Source: Oscillospiraceae bacterium (GTDB lineage Bacteria > Bacillota > Clostridia > Saccharofermentanales > Saccharofermentanaceae). From it: a stretch of DNA of 64,000 bases. The stretch covers positions 1 through 64,000 of the forward strand of contig CADAKH010000010.1 of assembly GCA_902788505.1 (NCBI GenBank). The letters run 5' to 3'. Position 1 is the stretch's first letter. Every line of letters starts with the position of its first letter. Both the position numbers and the translations under genes were made by a program. Shown here in pieces: positions 1 through 8,687 of the stretch. The notes beneath the pieces were generated by a model. That model did not search any database. It was not told the origin of the DNA and saw nothing but the letters and a program-made list of their open reading frames with translations.

Positions 1-26
1 GGTTTGGCACAGTGGTTCCGACGAAA

Positions 27-64
27 GTGGCGCAACAATTGCCGATTTTGGTGGCGCAAGAATT
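27..64. repeat. Two direct 14-bp repeats at window edge
   Basis: GTGGCGCAACAATT (27-40) and GTGGCGCAAGAATT (51-64) repeat with a 24-bp period, separated by GCCGATTTTG. The combined AATTGCCGATTTT (37-49) matches the motif clustered at 58124-58293. The repeat runs up to the stop codon of the FAD oxidoreductase. It may extend beyond the window start, so its full size is unknown. Confidence 0.55.
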
Positions 65-1199
65 AGCGCCGAGCTGGCGCTACAGAAGCGCCGTATTCAC
101 TCTTAGGCAAAAGAGATAGCTTATCAGCAACTAACGACGCCATATATTCGCCTACCGCAGGACATGCCGTAAGACCGGGCGATTCAATACCGACACAATC
201 AAAGAATCCGGGACAGTCAGACACTTCTTCAAGAATGAATTCACCGCCGTCTTCATGAGCACGTAGCCCTGAAAAGCCTGTAATAACTTGCTTTACGGGA
301 ATGCCTTTAACATTTTTTGCTGAACCTTCAATAACTTTGGCAAGACCATCTGCTGTAACAGGTGCCTCATCCCTGTTATCGGTATCGACTGCCGTTGGAC
401 CGATCAGGATATTACCGTGTGCAGTCGGTGTAACAAGGATACCCTTACCCAATGAAGTAGGCTGAGGGAATATAACATGATTGACAAGGCCTTCACAGGA
501 ACGGTCAAGCAGCATATAATCACCGCTTCTCGGTGTGATGTGATATTTAACCGAAGATACAAGATTGTGTATCTCATCAGCATGACATCCGGCAGCATTT
601 ACCACAACAGATGCATTATATTCCGAAGAACCGGTAATTACTTTAAACCCGGACGGAAGAGCTTCAACACCGGTAACGGCAGTATCAAATATGAATTCGA
701 CACCGTTCTGACAGGCACACTCTGCAAGTGCAATATTCAGTCTGAAAGGACATATGATTCCGGCCGTCGGTGCATATAAAGCACAAACTGCATCATCGGA
801 AATATTAGGCTCCAATTCACGGAGTTCAGGTGCCTCCAGGATCCTGAGACCCGGAACACCATTTGCATTACCGCGATCATACAGTTCTTCAATTCCGCCG
901 CGAAGAGATAAGTCAGTGCAGACAACAAGAGAACCGATCTGTTTAAAAGGAATATCGAGTTCTTTGACAAGAGATATCATCATCTCATTGCCACGTACAT
1001 TCATCCAGGCTTTTAAAGATCCGGGCTTAGCATCATACCCAGCGTGAACAATGCCGCTGTTGGCTTTTGATGTCCCGCAGCAGACATCCTCATCCTTATC
1101 TAGTACAAGAACCTTACAGGCATACCGTGAAAGTTCACGGGCAATTGCACACCCTGTGACTCCGGCTCCGATTATGATTATGTCATAAGAATCACCCAT
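63..1199 (-). CDS. FAD-dependent oxidoreductase, GlpA/LhgO-like, short form
   Basis: A D-amino-acid-oxidase/GlpA-type flavoprotein. An N-terminal dinucleotide-binding motif (IIIGAGVTGCA, residues 8-18) is followed by a conserved SGIVHAGYD segment near residue 47, typical of L-2-hydroxyglutarate oxidase and anaerobic glycerol-3-phosphate dehydrogenase relatives. A cytosolic or membrane-peripheral dehydrogenase is expected, but the substrate cannot be read. The start has a GAGGTGATATC ribosome site. It is the last gene of the five-gene run 4944 to 63, 40 bp after its neighbour. Many clostridial relatives are about 480 residues long with a C-terminal [2Fe-2S] BFD-like domain. This one ends at 378 residues inside a GCGCC-rich repeat, so it may be a natural short form or a truncated gene. 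Confidence 0.8.
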   Translation of the reverse strand: MGDSYDIIIIGAGVTGCAIARELSRYACKVLVLDKDEDVCCGTSKANSGIVHAGYDAKPGSLKAWMNVRGNEMMISLVKELDIPFKQIGSLVVCTDLSLRGGIEELYDRGNANGVPGLRILEAPELRELEPNISDDAVCALYAPTAGIICPFRLNIALAECACQNGVEFIFDTAVTGVEALPSGFKVITGSSEYNASVVVNAAGCHADEIHNLVSSVKYHITPRSGDYMLLDRSCEGLVNHVIFPQPTSLGKGILVTPTAHGNILIGPTAVDTDNRDEAPVTADGLAKVIEGSAKNVKGIPVKQVITGFSGLRAHEDGGEFILEEVSDCPGFFDCVGIESPGLTACPAVGEYMASLVADKLSLLPKSEYGASVAPARR

Positions 1200-1239
1200 G
1201 ATATCACCTCATAGCGATTCGATAGATTCTGACAGAAAA

Positions 1240-2427
1240 TTACTTATTAAGGCCTTTTTCCAACGCAGGATTAATGATGTTATCGATAATGAAATCAGCA
1301 GTCTTATCGATCTCATCAAAATGAACTGTTTTTGGAAGATCGACACCGAATACATTCTTTACTTTTGAGAGCAGATGATCAGTATAGATCAGACAGCCGT
1401 CTCTGATATCCTCGACACCGTCAAGAGCAAGTGACTGCTTATTCTTGGTTATCATCTCATCTAATGCAAAAACACTGTCATCAATATAGCAGGTCAGCTC
1501 AGCTGAAGTTCCGTCAACAATTACGGGAAAACCGCCGATATTACCGAATACTCCGGGTGAAAAGAACTTAACCTTGGTATTCTCACGGATAGCAGTAAGA
1601 ACAGACGAGATGATATCGAAATTGGAAGAAGCATTCATCATGTTGCGCTTAGAATCAGTCGGCATGGAGATAACACACTTCTTCAAAAGGGCATCCTGAT
1701 CCATCTCAATAGTCTCACCCTTGTAAGATACCTTAATAAGCTGGACCAAACCTTCATTCTGGCCTTCCTTACTAATAACAACATCATGGAAATGAGCAGT
1801 AGCTATATCTATATCGATATTCCAGTAATCAGAGATACCCTTCTCATTAGCAACAGCAAACTTTAGTCTGGGAACCAGGTGATTAAGATTGCCTGAACCG
1901 AAGTCAGGATAATGCTTGCCGGCACTCTTAAGCCATGGGATAGTACCGTCAGAATATGAAGTATTGATCACTATACCCTTGCATCCGGCTTTGTCATAAG
2001 CAAGCATGATATTTCTGATATATTTGATCGAAAGCGGTGTCCAGATACCGTAAGCACGGATATTCTTCCAGGAAATAGAACCATACTTAAGTCCTGAATA
2101 AACACGGCTTGTATTAACAATAAAGTCAGGCTGGTGTTTAGCTAAAGAAGCAGCAATAGAATCAATATCTTCAAGATCAACATTTCCGTCAACAGTAACA
2201 ACAGATCTGTTCTGATGTCTTATAAGGGCCGCAACACGGGCTATATTAACATCGCACTGAAGTTTATCGGCATTCCTTCCGGCTACAATGATCTCAAGCT
2301 TCTCATCACCTGTTGATAAGAGATAACTCAAAAGATAATTTCCGACGCTTCCAAGGCCGATTATCATGACCTTGATCTTGCCTTCACTGTCATGCTTCTT
2401 AACTAAACTGAGCTTTTCTTCCAACAT
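1240..2427 (-). CDS. Rossmann-fold NAD(P)-dependent oxidoreductase, unknown substrate
   Basis: 395 residues with an N-terminal nucleotide-binding glycine motif (MIIGLGSVGNYLLSYL, about residues 21-36) followed by VAGRNADKL. This resembles the N-terminal half of saccharopine dehydrogenase or malate/lactate dehydrogenase-like proteins. I do not recognise the C-terminal half. A soluble dehydrogenase acting on the product of the neighbouring genes is the simplest reading. The gene starts 18 bp after the stop of the nucleotidyltransferase gene and is followed by the FAD oxidoreductase, so the operon would encode two redox enzymes. An AGAAAGG ribosome site lies upstream of ATG. Confidence 0.65.
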   Translation of the reverse strand: MLEEKLSLVKKHDSEGKIKVMIIGLGSVGNYLLSYLLSTGDEKLEIIVAGRNADKLQCDVNIARVAALIRHQNRSVVTVDGNVDLEDIDSIAASLAKHQPDFIVNTSRVYSGLKYGSISWKNIRAYGIWTPLSIKYIRNIMLAYDKAGCKGIVINTSYSDGTIPWLKSAGKHYPDFGSGNLNHLVPRLKFAVANEKGISDYWNIDIDIATAHFHDVVISKEGQNEGLVQLIKVSYKGETIEMDQDALLKKCVISMPTDSKRNMMNASSNFDIISSVLTAIRENTKVKFFSPGVFGNIGGFPVIVDGTSAELTCYIDDSVFALDEMITKNKQSLALDGVEDIRDGCLIYTDHLLSKVKNVFGVDLPKTVHFDEIDKTADFIIDNIINPALEKGLNK

Positions 2428-2445
2428 AAATACAAAGCCTTTCTA

Positions 2446-3204
2446 TTACATACCGGCCAAAATAAAATCATTAACGGTATTGCAATTGATCCAAGTTTCC
2501 ATCTCAATTATATCAATATTTGTCTTATTTCCAGCCAAATTTTGGAAATATTCGTTGATCAGAACGAGATTGGTACCTTCGTGGATCTTCGGATCATTAT
2601 CCCTTATGATCTTGTCCAAAAGCTTTATATCATTGAATTTCCAGATCTGTCCGGAATTATAAATTGCTGTAAAAGGCTCATTTATAGCAAGCTGTCCGTG
2701 AGCAGTATCGTAGATATAATGCGGAACATTATCCAGATCGTAATAAAGTGCGACAGCCTTATTAGCTCTGATAGCTTCCCTGTTGATCGTAATAACACTC
2801 GAATCAGCGTCAGCAACTGCTTTAAAGCTATCATCATCAACAAAAAGGTCGCCTTCGGCAAATAAGAGCTCATCAAAATCAGGACCGAACTTATCCAGAG
2901 CCGCTTTCACACCGAGATAAAGGCTCCAGCCGGAACCGAATTTTGCATATTCCTCATTATTGACCAGTATTACCTTATTCTTGAACTCATCAGGCAAAAC
3001 AGTATTAATATAAGATTCAAGCTCATCGATCAGGAATCCGCCTACGACAACATAATAGTCGTAAGATGAAGCCTGGGTAAGCATATGATAAAGCAGTGTC
3101 TTTTTAGGATCTTCCCTGTTAAAAATGCATTTAACAGTAGGCTTTCCTACACTTTCGGAAAATCTTGTAGCAGATCCAGCTACTGTCGTCAGAAATACTT
3201 TCAT
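2446..3204 (-). CDS. Nucleotidyltransferase, LicC/RfbA-like
   Basis: 252 residues with an NTP-transferase fold. The N-terminal signature is a variant (TTVAGSATRF, residues 7-16, with GKPTVK after it) and the metal-binding aspartate sits in LLFAEGDLFVDD near residue 119. Relatives activate a phosphorylated sugar or small alcohol with CTP, UTP or dTTP. Its small size and the lack of extra domains suit a cytidylyltransferase of the phosphocholine (LicC) kind, but that is inference. It overlaps the stop of the epimerase gene by 4 bp, which suggests translational coupling. An AGGAAG ribosome site lies before ATG. Confidence 0.7.
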   Translation of the reverse strand: MKVFLTTVAGSATRFSESVGKPTVKCIFNREDPKKTLLYHMLTQASSYDYYVVVGGFLIDELESYINTVLPDEFKNKVILVNNEEYAKFGSGWSLYLGVKAALDKFGPDFDELLFAEGDLFVDDDSFKAVADADSSVITINREAIRANKAVALYYDLDNVPHYIYDTAHGQLAINEPFTAIYNSGQIWKFNDIKLLDKIIRDNDPKIHEGTNLVLINEYFQNLAGNKTNIDIIEMETWINCNTVNDFILAGM

Positions 3205-4196
3205 GCGTTCTTCCTGTAATCTACTATCATGTCTATGCCTTCGGATAACGTGATCTTAGGCGCCCAACCGGTTCTGGTCCTGAGTTTTTCAGTAGATAAC
3301 ACTCTTCTTTCAGGATCGGATTCCCTGTGACCTTCAAAAATGATCTCAGGATCATCTATACCGAGCTTTGAAGCGATCAGAGCTACAAGATCCAGGATAG
3401 AGATCTCCTCTTCTGTTGCAACGTTATAAACTGTGCCGTCCAAAGCATCCTCATGCTCCAGAAGATGTAAAACTGCAGCACAGCTATCAATATTATGAAG
3501 GAAAGTCCTTTTATTGATCTTTGAGTTATCGAGCAATACGACCTTACCGTCATTTAAAAGGCTGTTAACGATATGGGGCAGAATGTGCTTGGCAAATCTT
3601 TCGTTCTTGCTGTAAACGTTGGCAAAGCGGAGTGAAGCACCACGGATCTTTCCGTTATCAACAGCATCCTTCATGAAGAATTCCGTAAGAAGTTTGCCGC
3701 ATGCATAAGATGTTCTCTGGCTGTGCTCAGCGTTGGACATCAGGAGATAATCAGATTCTTTAACTCCGCCCTCCTTAAAAGACTGCATAGAATAGACTTC
3801 AGATGTTGAACAATTGATATATGCATCAGCCCCAACAGAGATTGCCTGATCCAGGAAAGCCTTCATACCGAGCAGATTCGTATCAAATGTTGTATTTACA
3901 TGATAGAAATACTCTGTATGAACAACTGCAGCACAGTTGATATAAAAGACCTTGTCAAAATTGACCTTATCCTTAATGACCTTATACTCGATCTCAGCCA
4001 TCTGGGCTGAATTGTTGATATCATACTGAAAGAACTCGAATCTGGGATCATCAATAACATCTTCAACAGTATCAATAGATGAGCAGAAGAAATTATCAAA
4101 GCCAATTACACTGCCTTTATTGCTGTTTAAGATCTGCCTTACCAATTCATTGCCGGTCATTCCGGTAACACCGCTAATTACATAAAGATTATTCAT
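3201..4196 (-). CDS. NAD-dependent epimerase/dehydratase family protein
   Basis: An extended short-chain dehydrogenase of about 331 residues. It has the NAD-binding GVTGMTG motif near residue 9, a serine region NCSTSEVY, and the catalytic Tyr-xxx-Lys in YACGK. Relatives epimerise, dehydrate or reduce nucleotide sugars. I place the start at the internal ATG (4196) because a GGAG lies just upstream of it; an in-frame ATG at 4211 would overlap the upstream stop. It is not obviously RmlB. The neighbouring nucleotidyltransferase suggests it works on a nucleotide-activated substrate. Confidence 0.75.
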   Translation of the reverse strand: MNNLYVISGVTGMTGNELVRQILNSNKGSVIGFDNFFCSSIDTVEDVIDDPRFEFFQYDINNSAQMAEIEYKVIKDKVNFDKVFYINCAAVVHTEYFYHVNTTFDTNLLGMKAFLDQAISVGADAYINCSTSEVYSMQSFKEGGVKESDYLLMSNAEHSQRTSYACGKLLTEFFMKDAVDNGKIRGASLRFANVYSKNERFAKHILPHIVNSLLNDGKVVLLDNSKINKRTFLHNIDSCAAVLHLLEHEDALDGTVYNVATEEEISILDLVALIASKLGIDDPEIIFEGHRESDPERRVLSTEKLRTRTGWAPKITLSEGIDMIVDYRKNA

Positions 4197-4200
4197 AAGA

Positions 4201-4944
4201 TCACACTCCATTCGTTAATCTGTCTTTGTAAAACTTATCTACATCATCTGTAAAAAGGCTCTGTTCATAGGAAACGTCATAAGAAACACCTATCAGTGAA
4301 ACAGTTCCTCTGGTATCAAGCAAAGCATACTGAGCATTCGGATTATGGTTCCTTGGCTGCCCTACACTTCCTGGATTAATAAATACAACTTTCTTCTTAT
4401 TGCGGTACTCCGGATTATCGCACTCATAAAACCTGTCAAAGACATGCGTATAATGACTGTGACCTGATAAAACAAAGTCATAAGACTCATATCCCGCAAA
4501 ATCACCATCTGTTCCATTTCCGCAATAAGGGTAAATAGATTTCCAATAATTATCACGAAGGCTTCCATGAACTGCGAGAAATCTCTTGCTGTCAACTGTA
4601 AATTCCTTCTTCCCTGATTTTCCGTCAATAGAATTAAGATATTCGATCGATTCAGCACTTAGCCTGGACTTCGTGAATTTGGCGGACTCAACGCCTCGAG
4701 AAGATGAGAATCTAGAATAATCCTCATTCAATATCGCATTCTCATGATTGCCCCAGATATTACAGATAACCGGGATATCAATTCCTTTAACAATCGATAT
4801 AGCCTCATTGGAACGCATACCGTAATCAATCAGATCACCCAATAAAACAACAGCATCAGGCTTTCGGTTGATCCTGATATCTGAAAGAACACTCTCTAAT
4901 GCGGAACAATTTCCGTGAATGTCAGATAGAACAGCAATTAGCAT
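4201..4944 (-). CDS. Calcineurin-like metallophosphoesterase
   Basis: 247 residues with all the usual metal-ligand blocks: SDIHGN (residues 7-12), GDLIDYG, GNHEN, a later VHG and GHSHYTH. These bind a di-metal centre that hydrolyses phosphomonoesters or diesters. It is the first gene of the 4944-63 run. No Shine-Dalgarno sequence is visible, and a TATAAT lies only 11 bp upstream of ATG, so the message may be leaderless. The likely role is dephosphorylation of an intermediate made by the downstream enzymes, but the substrate is unknown. Confidence 0.8.
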   Translation of the reverse strand: MLIAVLSDIHGNCSALESVLSDIRINRKPDAVVLLGDLIDYGMRSNEAISIVKGIDIPVICNIWGNHENAILNEDYSRFSSSRGVESAKFTKSRLSAESIEYLNSIDGKSGKKEFTVDSKRFLAVHGSLRDNYWKSIYPYCGNGTDGDFAGYESYDFVLSGHSHYTHVFDRFYECDNPEYRNKKKVVFINPGSVGQPRNHNPNAQYALLDTRGTVSLIGVSYDVSYEQSLFTDDVDKFYKDRLTNGV

Positions 4945-4955
4945 AATTAACAGTT

Positions 4956-4986
4956 ATTATAATATAAAATAAGAAAAATCAATCAA
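4956..4986 (-). promoter_or_regulatory. Candidate promoter of the five-gene run, leaderless
   Basis: On the minus strand a perfect TATAAT (4961-4956) ends 11 bp before the ATG at 4944. Transcription would start about five bases before the codon, in agreement with the missing ribosome site. The TTGATT candidates for -35 are spaced 15 or 19 bp, so that half is weak. Confidence 0.4.
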
Positions 4987-4996
4987 AAAAAAATAT

Positions 4997-5021
4997 AGTC
5001 CCCACAACTGAAGCGAGGACT
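4997..5021 (-). terminator. Intrinsic terminator after the D-lactate dehydrogenase gene
   Basis: On the minus strand AGTCC pairs with GGACT around a 15-nt loop region, followed by ATATTTTTTTTT. It lies 26 bp beyond the stop of the gene at 5047. Confidence 0.7.
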
Positions 5022-5046
5022 TAAACAAGCTAAATAACTATTAATA

Positions 5047-6084
5047 TCAGAAACACCTTTGTTTACGGGATTTCTTACATTCTTCTATATTGCCGCACCT
5101 GTAACAAAGCTCGTTATCACACATTCCGTCCTTCTCATAGTAAGACAGGATATTATCAATTGTTGTCTGAGCTATGTTATTTAAAGCATCTTCCGTAAGG
5201 AAAGCCTGATGAGACGTAACGATAACATTAGGCATGGATATGAGTCTTGCCAAAAGTTCATCGTTCAGGATATGACCGGATCTGTCTTCAAAGAATATAT
5301 CAGCCTCTTCCTCATATACATCAAGGCATGCAGCACCGACCTTACGAGCCTTGATACCTTCAAGCAGTGCTTCGGCATCAATTAGTGCTCCTCTTGAAGT
5401 GTTAAGGATTATTACACCTTTCTTCATGAGAGCAATAGAATCGCTGTTAACAAGATGCCTTGTCTCATCAGTTAACGGACAATGAAGCGAAATAATATCG
5501 CTGGAACGCATCAGTTCTTCCAAAGAAACATAATTAAGACCGCTGTTTTCATCCGGGAACTTGTCGTAGGCTAAAACATTCATGCCGAAACCTTTGCAGA
5601 TATCAATGAAGATCCTGCCGATCTTACCGGTACCTACTACACCAACAGTCTTGCCGTGAAGATCAAAACCAGTAAGTCCATTAAGAGAGAAATTGAATTC
5701 TCTTGTTCTGTTATAAGCCTTATGTATACGGCGAACTGATGTAAGAAGCAAAGCCATGGCATGCTCAGCAACCGCATAGGGCGAATATGCAGGAACATGA
5801 GAGACATGGATCTTACCGTAGCAATGCTTAACATCAACATTGTTATAGCCTGCGCAGCGGAGTGCGATCATCTTAATGCCATACGAATAGAGCTTGTCAA
5901 TTACTGCAGCATTAACAGTATCATTAACAAAAACGCAGACTACATCAGAGTCTTTAGCAAGATCTACCGTGTCTTCAGTCAGTTTAGTCTCAAAGAACTT
6001 AAACTCGATTTCTTTAAGCTGACCATAACTTTCAAAAGAAGGCTTATCGTAAGCTTTACAATCAAAAAAAGCGACTTTTATCAT
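5047..6084 (-). CDS. D-2-hydroxyacid (D-lactate-type) dehydrogenase with Cys-rich tail
   Basis: 345 residues. NAD-binding motif GVVGTGKIGR (148-157), catalytic arginine in NTSRGALID (R231), glutamate in DVYEEE (258-260) and histidine in TSHQAF (H292). This is the complete set for D-lactate dehydrogenase, which converts pyruvate to D-lactate to regenerate NAD+. Family members usually stop near residue 330. Here the tail carries five cysteines (322, 327, 330, 336, 344), suggesting metal or redox binding. The gene stands alone between two terminators. Its start has an AGGTGG ribosome site. Confidence 0.85.
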   Translation of the reverse strand: MIKVAFFDCKAYDKPSFESYGQLKEIEFKFFETKLTEDTVDLAKDSDVVCVFVNDTVNAAVIDKLYSYGIKMIALRCAGYNNVDVKHCYGKIHVSHVPAYSPYAVAEHAMALLLTSVRRIHKAYNRTREFNFSLNGLTGFDLHGKTVGVVGTGKIGRIFIDICKGFGMNVLAYDKFPDENSGLNYVSLEELMRSSDIISLHCPLTDETRHLVNSDSIALMKKGVIILNTSRGALIDAEALLEGIKARKVGAACLDVYEEEADIFFEDRSGHILNDELLARLISMPNVIVTSHQAFLTEDALNNIAQTTIDNILSYYEKDGMCDNELCYRCGNIEECKKSRKQRCF

Positions 6085-6123
6085 ACAAATTCCACCTGTA
6101 ATTCAGTTAACAAGATTATACAC

Positions 6124-6174
6124 CTTCCGCGCTGCCGCTTGGAGTGCCGACCGTGACATAAAAAAGACGTGACT
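6124..6174 (+). repeat. Dispersed intergenic element, copy A
   Basis: CTTCCGCGCTGCCGCTTGGA and the bases after it match a second copy at 39532-39580 (minus strand) apart from one inserted G and a few changes. Both copies end in GACGTGACT about 40 bp on. The copy lies between the permease terminator and the lactate dehydrogenase start, antisense to both genes. Confidence 0.55.
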
Positions 6175-6187
6175 TTTAAGTCACGTC
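6166..6187 (-). terminator. Intrinsic terminator of the APC permease gene
   Basis: A perfect inverted repeat (GACGTGACTT / AAGTCACGTC) lies 12 bp past the permease stop. On the minus strand it is followed by TTTTTT, a textbook terminator. Confidence 0.85.
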
Positions 6188-6198
6188 CGGAAAACGAA

Positions 6199-7668
6199 TC
6201 AATTATTTAAGAAAACCTTTCTCTGTTTTATATAGAATATAACACCAAGAACTGACCACACAACGAGCATGATATAACTTTCAGGTCCAAAATGAACACC
6301 GCTTAGACCGGGAATTGGAATAAGCTGCAATATCATGAATACAACTGAAAATAAAACACCTGTACTTGCCATTATCTTTAAGAATGGTGTTCCGTCATTA
6401 TCTCGTTTTACTGTTACCAATGTAGAGGCGGCTGTAAAGAAATAACCGATACTTGCACCAATTGCACTCATATCAACAAACCAACCTAAAGCCTCACGGC
6501 CAAGGATAGGTCCGGACAAAGAGACAATGATGCAGAATATCACGGCATTCTTAGGTGTTCCATACTTTGGATCAACTTTACCAAACCACTCAGGAAGATA
6601 TCCGTCACGGGCCATCGAATACATCAGTCTTGAAGATGCTAAATAGAACCCCATAATACCGGATAAAACAGCGCAGGATACGCCAAGTCCGACCAGCACC
6701 TTTCCGAAAGTTCCCAATAGTTCCTCTGCAGCAACAAGTACAACCCACTCACCTGCCATAACACGCTCAGGCCAATTCGCCAAAGCGGCAGCAGCAACAG
6801 TATTATTGCTGGTATATACAAAGCAACCAAACACTATTGAAATAATCATTATGAACGATACTTTCTTGAAACTGAAATTGAACTCTTCGGAAGCCTGAGG
6901 AATCGCATCAAAACCAACATAAGCCCATGGTGCTATTGCAAAAGTTGCGAGTATTGCCCCCATGATACCGCCGGCACCAGAATGTGTATACTTACCAATA
7001 TCAGCCATGGTAGCACTGTCAGCAACAGCAGCTGCTTTATCAAATCCCCATACAGGCTGCATATTTATTCCCTTTGCCTTGCTGGAAACCAAAGCTGCAA
7101 TGAATAAAGTAAATACACATATTACGAGTAACAGTGAAAGCACAGTCTGAACAAATCCGGCCTTCTTAACTCCAATGATGTTTAGCCAACCAAAAAGAAT
7201 AAGAATTGCCATTGCAAGAAGCATCTCACCCATATAGATATCAAAACCGGCAATAGAATAATGGAAACCGAATTTCAGGAAATCTCTGCTGCCATCAAGT
7301 CCATCAACTATAAGTCCTATCGCAGTACTATTCATCGGTACATTAGTCAGATATGCAACAACAAGAAACCACCCGCAAACAAACGCCATGTTCTTTCCAA
7401 AACACATCTTGGCAAAAGTAAACTCTCCGCCTGCTTTAGGATACTTTGGGACCATATAGGCATATGAAAATGCGATAATGATCATGACCCAAGCGCCAAG
7501 CACCATTGCAATAGCAGTACCGGCAACTCCAGACGTAGGTAAGAATTTCTTACCGGGATTAATAAAGCTTCCCCACCCTATTACGCATCCGAATGCAATT
7601 GCCCAAACATGCATTGGAGAAAGTGAACGTTGTAAACTTGTATTGGAATCAGATGATTTTGAAGCCAT
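6199..7668 (-). CDS. APC-family amino acid permease
   Basis: 489 residues, strongly hydrophobic, with about 12 predicted membrane segments. The start of the first segment carries the family-like GCVIGWGSFINPG motif (about residues 27-39). It would sit in the cytoplasmic membrane and import or exchange amino acids, with unknown specificity. Relatives of this length often act as amino-acid/amine antiporters in acid resistance. It is a single-gene unit with its own terminator. An AGGAT ribosome site lies upstream of ATG. Confidence 0.8.
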   Translation of the reverse strand: MASKSSDSNTSLQRSLSPMHVWAIAFGCVIGWGSFINPGKKFLPTSGVAGTAIAMVLGAWVMIIIAFSYAYMVPKYPKAGGEFTFAKMCFGKNMAFVCGWFLVVAYLTNVPMNSTAIGLIVDGLDGSRDFLKFGFHYSIAGFDIYMGEMLLAMAILILFGWLNIIGVKKAGFVQTVLSLLLVICVFTLFIAALVSSKAKGINMQPVWGFDKAAAVADSATMADIGKYTHSGAGGIMGAILATFAIAPWAYVGFDAIPQASEEFNFSFKKVSFIMIISIVFGCFVYTSNNTVAAAALANWPERVMAGEWVVLVAAEELLGTFGKVLVGLGVSCAVLSGIMGFYLASSRLMYSMARDGYLPEWFGKVDPKYGTPKNAVIFCIIVSLSGPILGREALGWFVDMSAIGASIGYFFTAASTLVTVKRDNDGTPFLKIMASTGVLFSVVFMILQLIPIPGLSGVHFGPESYIMLVVWSVLGVIFYIKQRKVFLNN

Positions 7669-7756
7669 TAAAATATTACATCCTATCTGATGATCAGAAT
7701 TCTATCTCTATAATACCCAAAAACTGAATTAATGTATGATATGACCAAATTAAAAA

Positions 7757-7782
7757 GCGTTGGTACTTAAAGTAACAAACGC
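7757..7782 (-). terminator. Terminator of the capsule operon
   Basis: On the minus strand GCGTT...AACGC with an inner GTAC-like pairing forms a hairpin followed by TTTTT. It lies 8 bp past the rfbA stop and is the first obvious intrinsic stop downstream of loaP on that strand, some 21 kb away. Confidence 0.75.
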
Positions 7783-7789
7783 GATGTAA

Positions 7790-8677
7790 TTAATACTTTA
7801 TCTTTCCTTCAGCTACCGCTTTAAGATGCTCGCCGTATGGACTCTTACCATATGACTTTGCTGATTCCATCAGTCTTTCCTTATCAATGAAACCATTAAT
7901 ATATGCAATCTCTTCAGGGGCACTGATAGTTATTCCCTGCCTTGTCTGTATCATCTCAATAAACTCAGCAGCCTGTAACAAACTCTGCATAGTTCCAGTA
8001 TCTAACCATGCAAAACCACGGCTTAATAATTGTACATCAAGCAAACCATCATCAAGATACATTTCATTCAAAGTAGTGATCTCTAATTCACCACGAGCAG
8101 ACGGCTTCACCTGATTTGCTCTGTCACTAACACCGGCAGGATAAACATATAAACCTGTAACAGCATAATTACTCTTAGGTTCAGCAGGTTTCTCTTCAAT
8201 AGATATAGCGTGTCCTTCTTCGTCAAATTCAACTACACCGAATCTTTCAGGATCTGGTACATAATACCCAAAAACAGTTGCTCTACCATTCTCTTCAGCA
8301 TTTTTAACGGCAGCTTTAAGAATAGTTCTGAATCCCATTCCATAGAAGATGTTATCACCAAGTACCATAGCGCCGGCTTCACCATTCAAGAATTCCTCAC
8401 CAAGAATAAAAGCCTGAGCAAGTCCGTCCGGTGAAGGTTGTATTTTATATGAAAGGCTGATACCAAACTGACTGCCATCACCTAAAAGAGCCTCAAATCT
8501 GGGAGTATCTTCTGGAGTACTTATAATCAGAATATCTCTTATCCCAGCTAACATAAGCGTAGATAAAGGATAGTAGATCATAGGTTTATCGTAAACAGGT
8601 AACAGTTGTTTAGATGTAACCTTAGTTAACGGATAAAGTCTAGTTCCAGAACCACCGGCTAATACAATACCTTTCAT
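7790..8677 (-). CDS. rfbA: Glucose-1-phosphate thymidylyltransferase
   Basis: 295 residues, the family's normal length. It makes dTDP-glucose from dTTP and glucose-1-phosphate, the first step of dTDP-L-rhamnose synthesis. The signature [20 protein letters not shown] begins at residue 8, and VLGDNIFYG holds the catalytic metal aspartate. It is the last gene of the capsule operon, 10 bp after rfbC, with a strong AAGGAG ribosome site. rfbB (the 4,6-dehydratase) is not next to it and is not seen in the window. Confidence 0.95.
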   Translation of the reverse strand: MKGIVLAGGSGTRLYPLTKVTSKQLLPVYDKPMIYYPLSTLMLAGIRDILIISTPEDTPRFEALLGDGSQFGISLSYKIQPSPDGLAQAFILGEEFLNGEAGAMVLGDNIFYGMGFRTILKAAVKNAEENGRATVFGYYVPDPERFGVVEFDEEGHAISIEEKPAEPKSNYAVTGLYVYPAGVSDRANQVKPSARGELEITTLNEMYLDDGLLDVQLLSRGFAWLDTGTMQSLLQAAEFIEMIQTRQGITISAPEEIAYINGFIDKERLMESAKSYGKSPYGEHLKAVAEGKIKY

Positions 8678-8687
8678 TTACAACTCC

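Noticed and set aside
477..779. Plus-strand open frames inside minus-strand genes
   Set aside because: These and similar frames elsewhere lack ribosome sites and lie opposite well-identified genes, so they are shadows.
3201..4196. The missing dTDP-glucose 4,6-dehydratase rfbB
   Set aside because: It lacks the usual RmlB motifs, sits in another transcription unit, and pairs with a LicC-like gene.
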